Shown: positions 1 to 5,413 of the stretch, piece after piece
Layout of the letters: every line of letters starts with the position of its first letter
Position numbering within the stretch: the first letter of the stretch is position 1
NCBI GenBank assembly: GCA_913052515.1
Contig: CAJXFJ010000130.1
Coordinates: 1-5,825, forward strand
Direction of reading: 5' to 3'
Source: an uncultured Flavobacteriales bacterium
GTDB lineage: Bacteria > Bacteroidota > Bacteroidia > Flavobacteriales > Vicingaceae
Length of the DNA stretch: 5,825 nucleotides
Notes under the pieces: generated by a model
What the model saw: only the letters and a program-made list of their open reading frames with translations
The model's database searches: none
Told to the model about the DNA's origin: nothing
Made by a program: the position numbers and the translations under genes

Positions 1-1236
1 TTACTACTTAGATCCGATAGTGCAATAAGCCAAGAAGAAAACAACCAAATTAGAGGACAACAAGAGGTATTGTTTTCTATGACTTCCAAATCAAGCTTTA
101 TAAAAGGTGAAAGTCAAACTATTAACTCCAAACGTGAACCTTCTCTAAACAAACAAACAAATCAAACTTCATTAATCGAAAAAACAAACAAAGCTGACGC
201 AAAGCCTAATTTATCTTCTAAAACAGAAAGAATTGAACAACTAACCAACAATCAAGAAATAAAAAATGAAAAGCGCTTAATCGTTGAAGCAAACGATAAA
301 AATTCTTTTTTATCAATATCTTCCTCTAATACACCATTAAAGTCTGTAGAAATAGTAAGTGATAAATTAGGAATTGAAAAAGAAGATTTTAAATCATTAG
401 ACTATATTCCTTCCCTAAATTATCGAATTAACAATAGTTTAACTTCAGCAGAAGCCCAGCTTGCATCAGACACAAAACTCAACAAGATGCAACAAAAATT
501 AAAGCCTCATTTGTTTGAATATGAAATTGATTACTATCAATCTTTTACTCAAAACAAGAATCTAAGCGACTTAGAATCAAGCATAAAAACATACAGAGAA
601 GCCAGTGAAAAAAGTCTTCAAATTGAACAATATGGCTTTCATGTATTTAGAAAGTATCAATTTTTACATTTTGGAATAGGAGTTCAACACAGTAAATATC
701 AAGAACAAGTTCACTATAATGTAACTGAACTTGAAAATGTAATTTCAATTCAGTTCGATACAAGCTATCAAATTATCAATGGCAATTATAGCAGCAATGG
801 AGTTCCTGTAGTTCTAATTAAAGAGAACATTAATCGCACGGAAACAACAGTCAATGTTGAAAAAGAAAGAAATCTCGTTTTCAGGAATGAAATTAGTCGA
901 ATTCAGCTACCCATTAGTATTGGTTTCAGACAAAACTGGGGACGATTACAAGCGGGCTTACGTTCCTCTTTTGTTATTAACTACTTAAGCAGTAAACAAG
1001 GAGCATATATCTCTAATGATCAATCAAGCTTAATTGCCTTTGAAGATCAAAATCAATTGAACGAGTTTGTTTACTCAAACCAACATCAAATTAGCTTAGG
1101 ATACGCTTTAAATGAGTTTTTCCTTATTGGTGGAAGATATAGCTATAACTATGATTTAAACTCTTTTACAAATAGCTATTCAAGTAAATTAGAACATCAC
1201 GGCTTAGGCTTATGGCTACGGTTTCAGCCTAAATAA
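1..1236 (+). CDS. Outer-membrane beta-barrel protein with long polar linker, C-terminal 411 residues (5' end missing)
   Basis: The frame is open from the first base, so the start lies upstream; a TTG at 70 is only an internal codon. Numbering from base 1, residues about 8-165 are a Ser/Asn/Lys/Glu/Gln-rich, probably disordered linker. Residues about 170-411 alternate hydrophobic and polar residues as in beta strands, with turns and aromatic girdle residues (QYGFHVFRKYQFLHFGIGVQ, RIQLPISIGFRQNWG, FFLIGGRYSYNYDL), and the chain ends in strand LWLRFQPK. This matches the C-terminal barrel of Bacteroidota proteins that have a short cytoplasmic N-terminus, one inner-membrane helix and a linker, and are usually encoded next to an ECF sigma factor. 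The first residues (LLLR) could be the end of that helix, but this is inference because the N-terminus and any sigma gene are outside the window. It could instead be a plain outer-membrane protein. The role is unknown. Confidence 0.75.
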   Translation, partial: LLLRSDSAISQEENNQIRGQQEVLFSMTSKSSFIKGESQTINSKREPSLNKQTNQTSLIEKTNKADAKPNLSSKTERIEQLTNNQEIKNEKRLIVEANDKNSFLSISSSNTPLKSVEIVSDKLGIEKEDFKSLDYIPSLNYRINNSLTSAEAQLASDTKLNKMQQKLKPHLFEYEIDYYQSFTQNKNLSDLESSIKTYREASEKSLQIEQYGFHVFRKYQFLHFGIGVQHSKYQEQVHYNVTELENVISIQFDTSYQIINGNYSSNGVPVVLIKENINRTETTVNVEKERNLVFRNEISRIQLPISIGFRQNWGRLQAGLRSSFVINYLSSKQGAYISNDQSSLIAFEDQNQLNEFVYSNQHQISLGYALNEFFLIGGRYSYNYDLNSFTNSYSSKLEHHGLGLWLRFQPK

Positions 1237-1263
1237 TGCAATTTCCAATTGCGTCTACTACCT

Positions 1264-1295
1264 AAAGGCCAAAGTCAATTGACTTTGGCCTTTTT
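1264..1295 (+). terminator. Rho-independent terminator after the beta-barrel gene
   Basis: A perfect 30-base palindrome (1264-1293) has arms beginning AAAGGCCAAAGTC and closes over AATT. It is followed by a T run (1291-1295). It lies 27 bases after the stop codon. A smaller 6-bp hairpin (1238-1252, arms GCAATT/AATTGC, loop TCC) precedes it right after the stop but has no T tract. The main palindrome separates the barrel gene from the next gene on the same strand, so the two are probably transcribed separately. Confidence 0.85.
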
Positions 1296-1411
1296 AAGCT
1301 ATAAAATTTAGAAAAATCAGTAAAAGCATGTAGTCCATTTACGTTCAATCCCTTAGCATATTAAATATTAGATGTGTCGTAGTTTGTGTCACTAACAAAA
1401 TACAATAGACT

Positions 1412-3430
1412 ATGAAATCAACATCTACTTTCTTTATGCTTTTATTGATGGCTACTTTCCATCAAACTTTTAGTCAACAACCCACATTTGACTTTATAAA
1501 AAATGTTGCTTTTAACAGCAATGCTGATATACAAATGCACCGAATCACAATTGCTGAAGACGGAAGTATTTATGTAGCAGGAATGAGTGACTTGGGAGAT
1601 GCCTATTTTGCAAATGGAGATACTATTACAGATAACACGCTGCCTTTTCGAAGAGATGGATTCATTGCCAAATTTGATGCTACTGGAAATGTAATTTGGA
1701 CCAAGGAATTTGATAGCGGCGACCAATATGGTTTGGGCGGAATAGAAGTAGACCGAGATGAAAACATCTATTTAGCAGGCCGATCTGAAGACACCACACT
1801 TATTGATGGCCTAACCATTCCTGATCATACTTTCTATTGGTTTAAACTAGATTCCAATGGTGTGCGCTTAGATTATGAATACTATCAATCAACCTCAGCC
1901 ATGCAAGGTAGTTTTGTAAAACTTGCTGTTGATAGCATAGGAAACTCCTATGTATCAGGGTTGTTTAACGGTAGCATGACTATTGGTTCAAATACCTATG
2001 GCGCTTCAAATGGTTCTTGTTTTATGTTTAAAATAAATGACCAAGGAAACCTGGCTTGGTCAAAACAAATTAACTCTGGCTATGCAGGAAAACTCCTTAT
2101 TGCCCAAAATGGTAACTTAATTTATGGAGGAATCTGCAACCGTGGAGCATCATTTGGAACGTTTACCTGTGCATCAACTAATACAGCACAACGTTCAAAC
2201 CCTTTGTTAAGTGAAATAGATGCATCTACAGGAAATCCTTTATGGATTTTAAACCCACAAGGAAACCGTGGAGGAAACATTGTTGATATTCATCAAATGA
2301 CAGATGGGAGTTATGTTTTCGGTGGAGCTTTCGGAGATGACAGTCAACCTAGAGCTAGTAATCGTTTAAACTTTGGAAACGGCATTACTGCTGAATCTGC
2401 AGGCTCACCTTTGCATCCATTATTTGGCACTAAATCTTCTTATTTAGCAAAAGCCGATGCTTCTGGAAATCCAATTTGGGCAAAGCGAGTGGGCCAGCGT
2501 CTTGACCCTTACGATAATGTCAAAAAAATTATAGGCCATGGCGATTCTATTTATGTAATGGGACAAACTCGCGATACCAACTACTTATACAATGCAAATG
2601 ATAGTATTGCCATAAGAACCTTTAATAATTCCGCTTTTGTGGCAACCGTTGATGGAAATGGTGGATTTCAAAAAGTTAGACCTATAGCTGTTTTCAACAA
2701 CAGTATAGGACTTGGTTTAATGGATGCCGGAGTAGATCCGAATGGCAGCTTATATATCACAGGCTCTTTTGATGAAGATTATAAGTATTCTGATCAAAAC
2801 ACGTTGGTGCTAACTGGTAGAAATGATGCTGCGTTGGGGAAAGTGGGAAATCTTGATCCATTTACGCTTCCTGTTCCACAAAACTTAAGAACAACTCAAA
2901 AAAATAGAACCGAAATATTTACAGGCTACTATGAATATGATGCGGACATTGCTTGGAGTCCGGTGGCTAATGTTTATGGCTATGTTTTAACAAGTGTAAA
3001 TGGCTATAATCAAGTTGATGAAGAAGTATTTCATCAAATAAATGATACTACAGGAATTATTGTTATTGGTAATAGCTCAGGGCTTTCTTACTCTGCAAAA
3101 GTCAGTTCACATAAGTACGATGTTTTATCGCTTAGTACTTCTATTATGGATACCTCTGGAGTAACTATTACTTCCATAAAAGGCTTAGATAAGGCTAATG
3201 CTTATATCAAGTATTACCCCAACCCCACTGAAAATCTGTTAAACATTAGCAGTTCTGAAAAAATCAATTCAGTAAGGGTAATAAATATAGCAGGACAAAC
3301 GCTAATGTTCCAAAGCATGAGTCAATTAACGAATTGTACTTTAACCTTAGCTGATCTGCCAAGTGGAATATACTTCATTGAGGTTTCAGGCGAAGATTTT
3401 AAAGAAATTCAAAAAGTTCAAAAGAGATAG
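1412..3430 (+). CDS. Secreted SBBP-repeat beta-propeller protein with T9SS type A sorting tail
   Basis: The 672-residue protein starts with a signal peptide (KST, hydrophobic FFMLLLMATF, probable cleavage near residues 21-22). Residues about 45-480 hold seven copies of a two-part repeat: a strand like SIYVAG at about 51, 118, 178, 235, 300, 379 and 446, each followed by a segment like KFDATGNVIWTK at about 87, 145, 206, 268, 347, 411 and a degenerate one at 474. This fits SBBP-type beta-propeller repeats. Residues about 485-590 resemble a fibronectin-III-like domain (PVPQNLRTT, DIAWSPVANVYGYVL). Residues 598-672 are a Por-type tail (YYPNPTENLLNI, VRVINIAGQTL, LPSGIYFIEV), which directs export through the type IX system and is normally removed at the surface. 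It is probably a surface or extracellular binding protein; no catalytic motif was seen. The ATG at 1412 fits the signal peptide. Neighbours on both sides are cut off by terminators, so it is probably a single-gene unit. Confidence 0.9.
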   Translation: MKSTSTFFMLLLMATFHQTFSQQPTFDFIKNVAFNSNADIQMHRITIAEDGSIYVAGMSDLGDAYFANGDTITDNTLPFRRDGFIAKFDATGNVIWTKEFDSGDQYGLGGIEVDRDENIYLAGRSEDTTLIDGLTIPDHTFYWFKLDSNGVRLDYEYYQSTSAMQGSFVKLAVDSIGNSYVSGLFNGSMTIGSNTYGASNGSCFMFKINDQGNLAWSKQINSGYAGKLLIAQNGNLIYGGICNRGASFGTFTCASTNTAQRSNPLLSEIDASTGNPLWILNPQGNRGGNIVDIHQMTDGSYVFGGAFGDDSQPRASNRLNFGNGITAESAGSPLHPLFGTKSSYLAKADASGNPIWAKRVGQRLDPYDNVKKIIGHGDSIYVMGQTRDTNYLYNANDSIAIRTFNNSAFVATVDGNGGFQKVRPIAVFNNSIGLGLMDAGVDPNGSLYITGSFDEDYKYSDQNTLVLTGRNDAALGKVGNLDPFTLPVPQNLRTTQKNRTEIFTGYYEYDADIAWSPVANVYGYVLTSVNGYNQVDEEVFHQINDTTGIIVIGNSSGLSYSAKVSSHKYDVLSLSTSIMDTSGVTITSIKGLDKANAYIKYYPNPTENLLNISSSEKINSVRVINIAGQTLMFQSMSQLTNCTLTLADLPSGIYFIEVSGEDFKEIQKVQKR

Positions 3431-3452
3431 AAAACCGTCTCTACTGTAAATG

Positions 3453-3483
3453 AAAAGCCGAAGGCAGTGCCTTCGGCTTTTTT
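3453..3483. terminator. Terminator between convergent genes, probably bidirectional
   Basis: A 14-bp perfect stem (3453-3466 with 3468-3481, arms AAAAGCCGAAGGCA / TGCCTTCGGCTTTT) has one central base; the innermost pairs would open to form the loop. On the + strand it ends in six T (3478-3483), 22 bases after the stop of the secreted-protein gene. On the - strand the same stem ends in four U and lies just past the stop of the lipoprotein gene at 3505, so it can serve both genes, more strongly on the + strand. Confidence 0.88.
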
Positions 3484-3504
3484 AATTTTAAAAGGCAATT
3501 ATTC

Positions 3505-4062
3505 TTAATTGCTTGCTAGCTCATTTGAAAAATTAACCGAGCTTGCCATTGGGTTTAAATCATTCAAAACATAAGTTTGAGTTCCCATAAGCGTATTAAA
3601 TCTCACTTCTTCTCCCTCTGTAAATTGAGCGATTTCTGTAGATTCTTCTCCTTTAATAAAACTCCAACTTTGATTCGATTCAGAGTAAACCATGGTTCCC
3701 ATATCTTCAAGTCCATCAACATTTACCTTTTCAAATTTCATTTGATTTTTCGTAGCTGTAAGCTTGTAGTTTTGTCCTTTAAAAGCCATAAACTGCTCTT
3801 CCACCTCACCGGCTTCCATAGCAATTGGGTTTGAACCACCCCAGAATTCGATCAAGTTAAAAATGACCACATCAAGAAAACTTGCTACACCATAAATTGG
3901 AATAATATTCATGGCATAAAAAAGCAAAGTTTTAACAAACTTACTATCTGACACACTATCATTCCATTCGTAGATTTTTTTAGTTAACTCAAATGAACCA
4001 AAGCAACCAGTTTGTGTAATCATGATTGATGCAGCAACTGCTGTAAAGAGAATCTTTTTCAT
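3505..4062 (-). CDS. DUF3332-family putative lipoprotein
   Basis: This is a 185-residue protein if started at the ATG at 4060-4062. The frame extends to 4119, but only the inner start gives a normal lipoprotein signal: MKK, a hydrophobic stretch, then TQTGC with Cys20 as the lipidation site. After it come GSFELTKKIYEWN and a hydrophobic segment at residues 42-73 containing NIIPIYGVASFLDVV and NLIEFWGGSNP, which I recognise as the signature of DUF3332. The C-terminal half (about 80-185) is polar, probably beta-rich (YKLTATKNQMKFEKV, NQSWSFIKGEE, TQTYVLNDLNP). The family has no established function. It would sit in the cell envelope, anchored by lipid and perhaps also by the hydrophobic segment. 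It lies 86 bases downstream of the DUF2480 gene on the same strand; cotranscription is possible but not shown, and it is not a usual suf gene. Confidence 0.85.
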   Translation of the reverse strand: MKKILFTAVAASIMITQTGCFGSFELTKKIYEWNDSVSDSKFVKTLLFYAMNIIPIYGVASFLDVVIFNLIEFWGGSNPIAMEAGEVEEQFMAFKGQNYKLTATKNQMKFEKVNVDGLEDMGTMVYSESNQSWSFIKGEESTEIAQFTEGEEVRFNTLMGTQTYVLNDLNPMASSVNFSNELASN

Positions 4063-4090
4063 AAAAAATAATTTAGGGTTAAGTCCTAAA
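4063..4090 (-). terminator. Weak hairpin plus T-rich run before the lipoprotein gene
   Basis: On the minus strand a 6-bp stem (TTTAGG / CCTAAA, 7-base loop, 4072-4090) is followed by TTATTTTTT, which runs straight into the ATG of the lipoprotein gene. It could be a weak terminator or attenuator after the DUF2480 gene, or a leader hairpin. The stem is short and A+T-rich, so it may also be chance. Confidence 0.3.
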
Positions 4091-4148
4091 GATAGAAAGG
4101 ATAAAAATCCAATCGGCAATAATTAGAAAAAGATTATGAACAATCGAA

Positions 4149-4664
4149 TTACCCCCTGGTTTTTTTATAAAGTGGCACGGTAGAACAAGGTTCGCCGTAC
4201 ATTAAAATTTTAGCGTAAGGCTGCAACATTTCGGTGAGTTTTACATAAGCAGAAGGTGGAACTTCTTTTTTACTACAGCCTTTAATTACCACTTTGGCAT
4301 CTTCGTATTCTTTGGGCTTTATGTTTTGTGCGATGGCTTCTTCAAAAATCAGGCTTTCCAATTGAGCTAAATCACCAAAGCAAACCTTTTTGGCAAAAGG
4401 TGCCAGTTTTGTGGCTAAGAGCATATACGCCCAAGTAGGAACTATGGCATCCACAGAGCAATGCAGAGCTACAAATTGGTCTTGATATTGACTCCAATTG
4501 TGTTCTTTTACAAAAGCACGAAAATCCTTTTCTTTCAAGGCAATTCCCTCCCAAAGATTTTCTTTAATGTCGTACAACACTCTTTCGCCCTCTGGGTAGA
4601 ATTCTTCTAAATCTACTGTGATTAAGCCACTTTTGGCCACTCTATTAACAATTTCTTCTGCCAT
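4149..4664 (-). CDS. DUF2480 family protein, suf-operon companion
   Basis: The 171-residue cytoplasmic protein has no signal or membrane segment. I recognise the DUF2480 family from its start (MAEEIVNRVAKSGLITVDLE), EGERVLYDIKENLWEG, LKEKDFRAFVKEHNWSQYQ, ALHCSVDAIVPTWAYMLLA, VVIKGCSKKEVPPSAYVKLT and the end MYGEPCSTVPLYKK. Four cysteines occur at residues 69, 95, 130 and 160; from memory of the family, 69, 130 and 160 lie in its conserved blocks while 95 does not. The family is found almost only in Bacteroidota, often after suf genes. Its biochemical role is not established, and a part in Fe-S cluster assembly is inference from context. Here it follows sufE and sufT on the same strand but is separated from sufT by 409 non-coding bases, so it may have its own transcript. 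The ATG at 4662-4664 matches the family start. The last residues (TRG) look like a short tail past the usual end. Confidence 0.9.
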   Translation of the reverse strand: MAEEIVNRVAKSGLITVDLEEFYPEGERVLYDIKENLWEGIALKEKDFRAFVKEHNWSQYQDQFVALHCSVDAIVPTWAYMLLATKLAPFAKKVCFGDLAQLESLIFEEAIAQNIKPKEYEDAKVVIKGCSKKEVPPSAYVKLTEMLQPYAKILMYGEPCSTVPLYKKTRG

Positions 4665-4685
4665 AGCTTTTTTATTAATTTTTTA

Positions 4686-4715
4686 TTCTTTTTTTTTCCA
4701 TTGATGAAAAAAGAA
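4686..4715. repeat. Poly-T/poly-A inverted repeat upstream of DUF2480
   Basis: On the + strand, TTC-TTT-TTTTTTC (4686-4698) pairs with GAAAAAAGAA (4706-4715) with three unpaired T (4689-4691) and a 7-base loop CATTGAT. Ten pairs form in total. On the minus strand, which carries the DUF2480 message, it falls about 22 bases before the start codon and is preceded by TCTAGATTTTTTTG. It could slow transcription or shape the leader, or be part of a dispersed repeat; being almost all A and T, it is weak as an RNA stem. Confidence 0.45.
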
Positions 4716-4757
4716 ACAAAAAAATCTAGACCATTTCACAATTTAAGCCTTCCACTC

Positions 4758-4831
4758 CTAAATGGCGATGGTTTCGGTGATCTCCCACCGAATCAATCGG
4801 GGGAGCTTCCTCAATCATTAGCTCCATTTAG
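4758..4831 (-). other. Structured element: outer 8-bp stem enclosing overlapping, competing hairpins
   Basis: The outer arms are CTAAATGG (4758-4765) and CCATTTAG (4824-4831), an exact 8-bp pair. Inside are three hairpins. A pairs TTCGGTG (4773-4779) with CACCGAA (4786-4792). B pairs CTCCCACCGA (4782-4791) with TCGGGGGAG (4797-4805), nine pairs with one bulged A. C pairs GGAGCT (4802-4807) with AGCTCC (4820-4825). A and B share 4786-4791, and B and C share 4802-4805, so neighbouring hairpins exclude each other. C also shares two bases with the outer stem. If transcribed with the suf genes the order is C, B, A, ending about 94 bases before the DUF2480 start. The pairings are direct observation; a regulatory RNA or a repeat-element function is inference, and the strand is assumed from the flanking genes. 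Confidence 0.55.
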
Positions 4832-4911
4832 TTCGCTGCAGCCATAAATTCCGAAAAAGGTCATCCTAAAAATAAAATAATGTGTTTGAAAATCATAGCT
4901 CTAATTTAGAG

Positions 4912-4992
4912 AGCTCGAAAACAAGACTTGCGAAATTTTTAACCTAATCCAATTTTTGAATTCAGGGCTCAAGCTCGAGGCTTGCGCAGTTT
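4912..4992. repeat. Imperfect direct repeat AGCTCGA...CTTGCG
   Basis: AGCTCGA followed by CTTGCG occurs twice: at 4912-4932 with 8 bases between the halves, and at 4972-4986 with 2 bases between them. Both are followed within a few bases by an A/T stretch ending TTT. The second copy also contains a 5-bp inverted repeat CAAGC/GCTTG (4970-4984). The spacing between copies is 60 bases. This may be the remains of a duplicated repeat unit; the match is short and could be coincidence. Confidence 0.35.
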
Positions 4993-5036
4993 AGAAAATC
5001 AATGAGTTTACAACCGTAAATGAATGTTTTCTAAAC
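4989..5036. repeat. 48-base two-part inverted repeat downstream of sufT
   Basis: The outer arms GTTTAGAAAA (4989-4998) and TTTTCTAAAC (5027-5036) are exact complements. Between them an inner stem TTTAC (5007-5011) / GTAAA (5016-5020) closes a four-base loop AACC. On the minus strand it starts 37 bases after the sufT stop and has no U run after it, so it is not a classical terminator. Possible roles are a 3'-end stabilising hairpin, a REP-like dispersed repeat, or a protein-binding palindrome. Confidence 0.55.
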
Positions 5037-5073
5037 AAGCGTAACGAAGAGATTGAGTTCATGAAACAAAAAT

Positions 5074-5409
5074 TTACATGAAGCCAAGTTCGAGCATCGC
5101 CTCCTCACTCATCATCTCCTTCCCCCAAGGTGGATCCCAAACGATTTCAACCTTTGCCGATTTTACACACCAACAACCGGCTGCTTTGGTTTCTACCTCA
5201 TTGGGTAAACTTTCAGCCACTGGGCAGTTTGGCGAGGTCAATGTCATTTCAATAACCACATTAAACTCATCATCTACCTTTACAAAGTAAATTAGGCCTA
5301 AATCGTATATATTTACTGGAATTTCAGGGTCATAAATGGTTTTCAAAACCTCTATCACCTGATTCTCTACATCCTTCTTACTTAAATCTTTTGGGTCTTT
5401 TTTATCCAT
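5074..5409 (-). CDS. sufT: SUF-associated DUF59 (MIP18-like) Fe-S assembly protein
   Basis: The 111-residue protein starts at the ATG at 5407-5409, 4 bases after the sufE stop. A further in-frame ATG at 5434-5436 would give 120 residues and overlap sufE by 23 bases, but its extra residues (LFKQKLKN) do not look like the family. Family signatures are DPEIPVNIYDLGLIY (27-41), TSPNCPVAESLP (58-69, Cys62) and WDPPWGKEMMSEEAMLELGFM (91-111) at the C-terminus. DUF59 proteins act in maturation of Fe-S proteins in the cytoplasm, and Cys62 is the conserved family cysteine. Unusually, residues 79-81 read CWC just before the last strand, where I recall a Gly-Val type turn in relatives. Tight spacing to sufE suggests one transcript and coupled translation. 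The symbol sufT is given by family; the name paaD-like is also used for this group. Confidence 0.9.
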   Translation of the reverse strand: MDKKDPKDLSKKDVENQVIEVLKTIYDPEIPVNIYDLGLIYFVKVDDEFNVVIEMTLTSPNCPVAESLPNEVETKAAGCWCVKSAKVEIVWDPPWGKEMMSEEAMLELGFM

Positions 5410-5413
5410 ATTC

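Larger units (their letters stand above)
4665..5073. other. 409-base non-coding interval with several inverted repeats
   Basis: No open frame of credible length exists here on either strand, and no decayed copy of a recognisable gene was seen. The flanking genes point the same way and would normally be close together. The segment about 4740-4860 looks richer in G+C than its surroundings. The interval holds a poly-T/poly-A hairpin (4686-4715), a cluster of competing hairpins (4758-4831), a small hairpin (4899-4911, CTCTAA-T-TTAGAG), an imperfect direct repeat (4912-4992) and a two-part hairpin (4989-5036), described separately. No match to the Bacteroidota -7 consensus TAnnTTTG was found on the minus strand, so a promoter for the DUF2480 gene was not identified. 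Confidence 0.8.

Noticed and set aside
1380..1386. TAGTTTG, 25 bases before the secreted-protein ATG, resembling the Bacteroidota -7 element TAnnTTTG
   Set aside because: It has one base too few between TA and TTTG, and no TTG/TTTG -33 element was found at the right distance upstream.
1442..1726. Minus-strand 94-residue open frame inside the secreted-protein gene
   Set aside because: It lies wholly within a well-supported gene and its translation shows no recognisable domain.
4063..4119. N-terminal extension of the DUF3332 protein by 19 residues
   Set aside because: It would place residues before an intact lipoprotein signal peptide; the start at 4062 gives the expected MKK-hydrophobic-TGC layout.
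4372..4554. Second minus-strand frame of 60 residues inside the DUF2480 gene
   Set aside because: It is an overlapping frame of a conserved gene, with no family resemblance.
4811..4896. Two tiny minus-strand ORFs overlapping by ATGA: 11 residues (4861-4896) and 17 residues MTFFGIYGCSELNGAND (4811-4864), the second ending inside hairpin C
   Set aside because: This looks like a leader-peptide arrangement, but the frames are so short that chance is the simpler explanation and no ribosome site or conservation can be shown.
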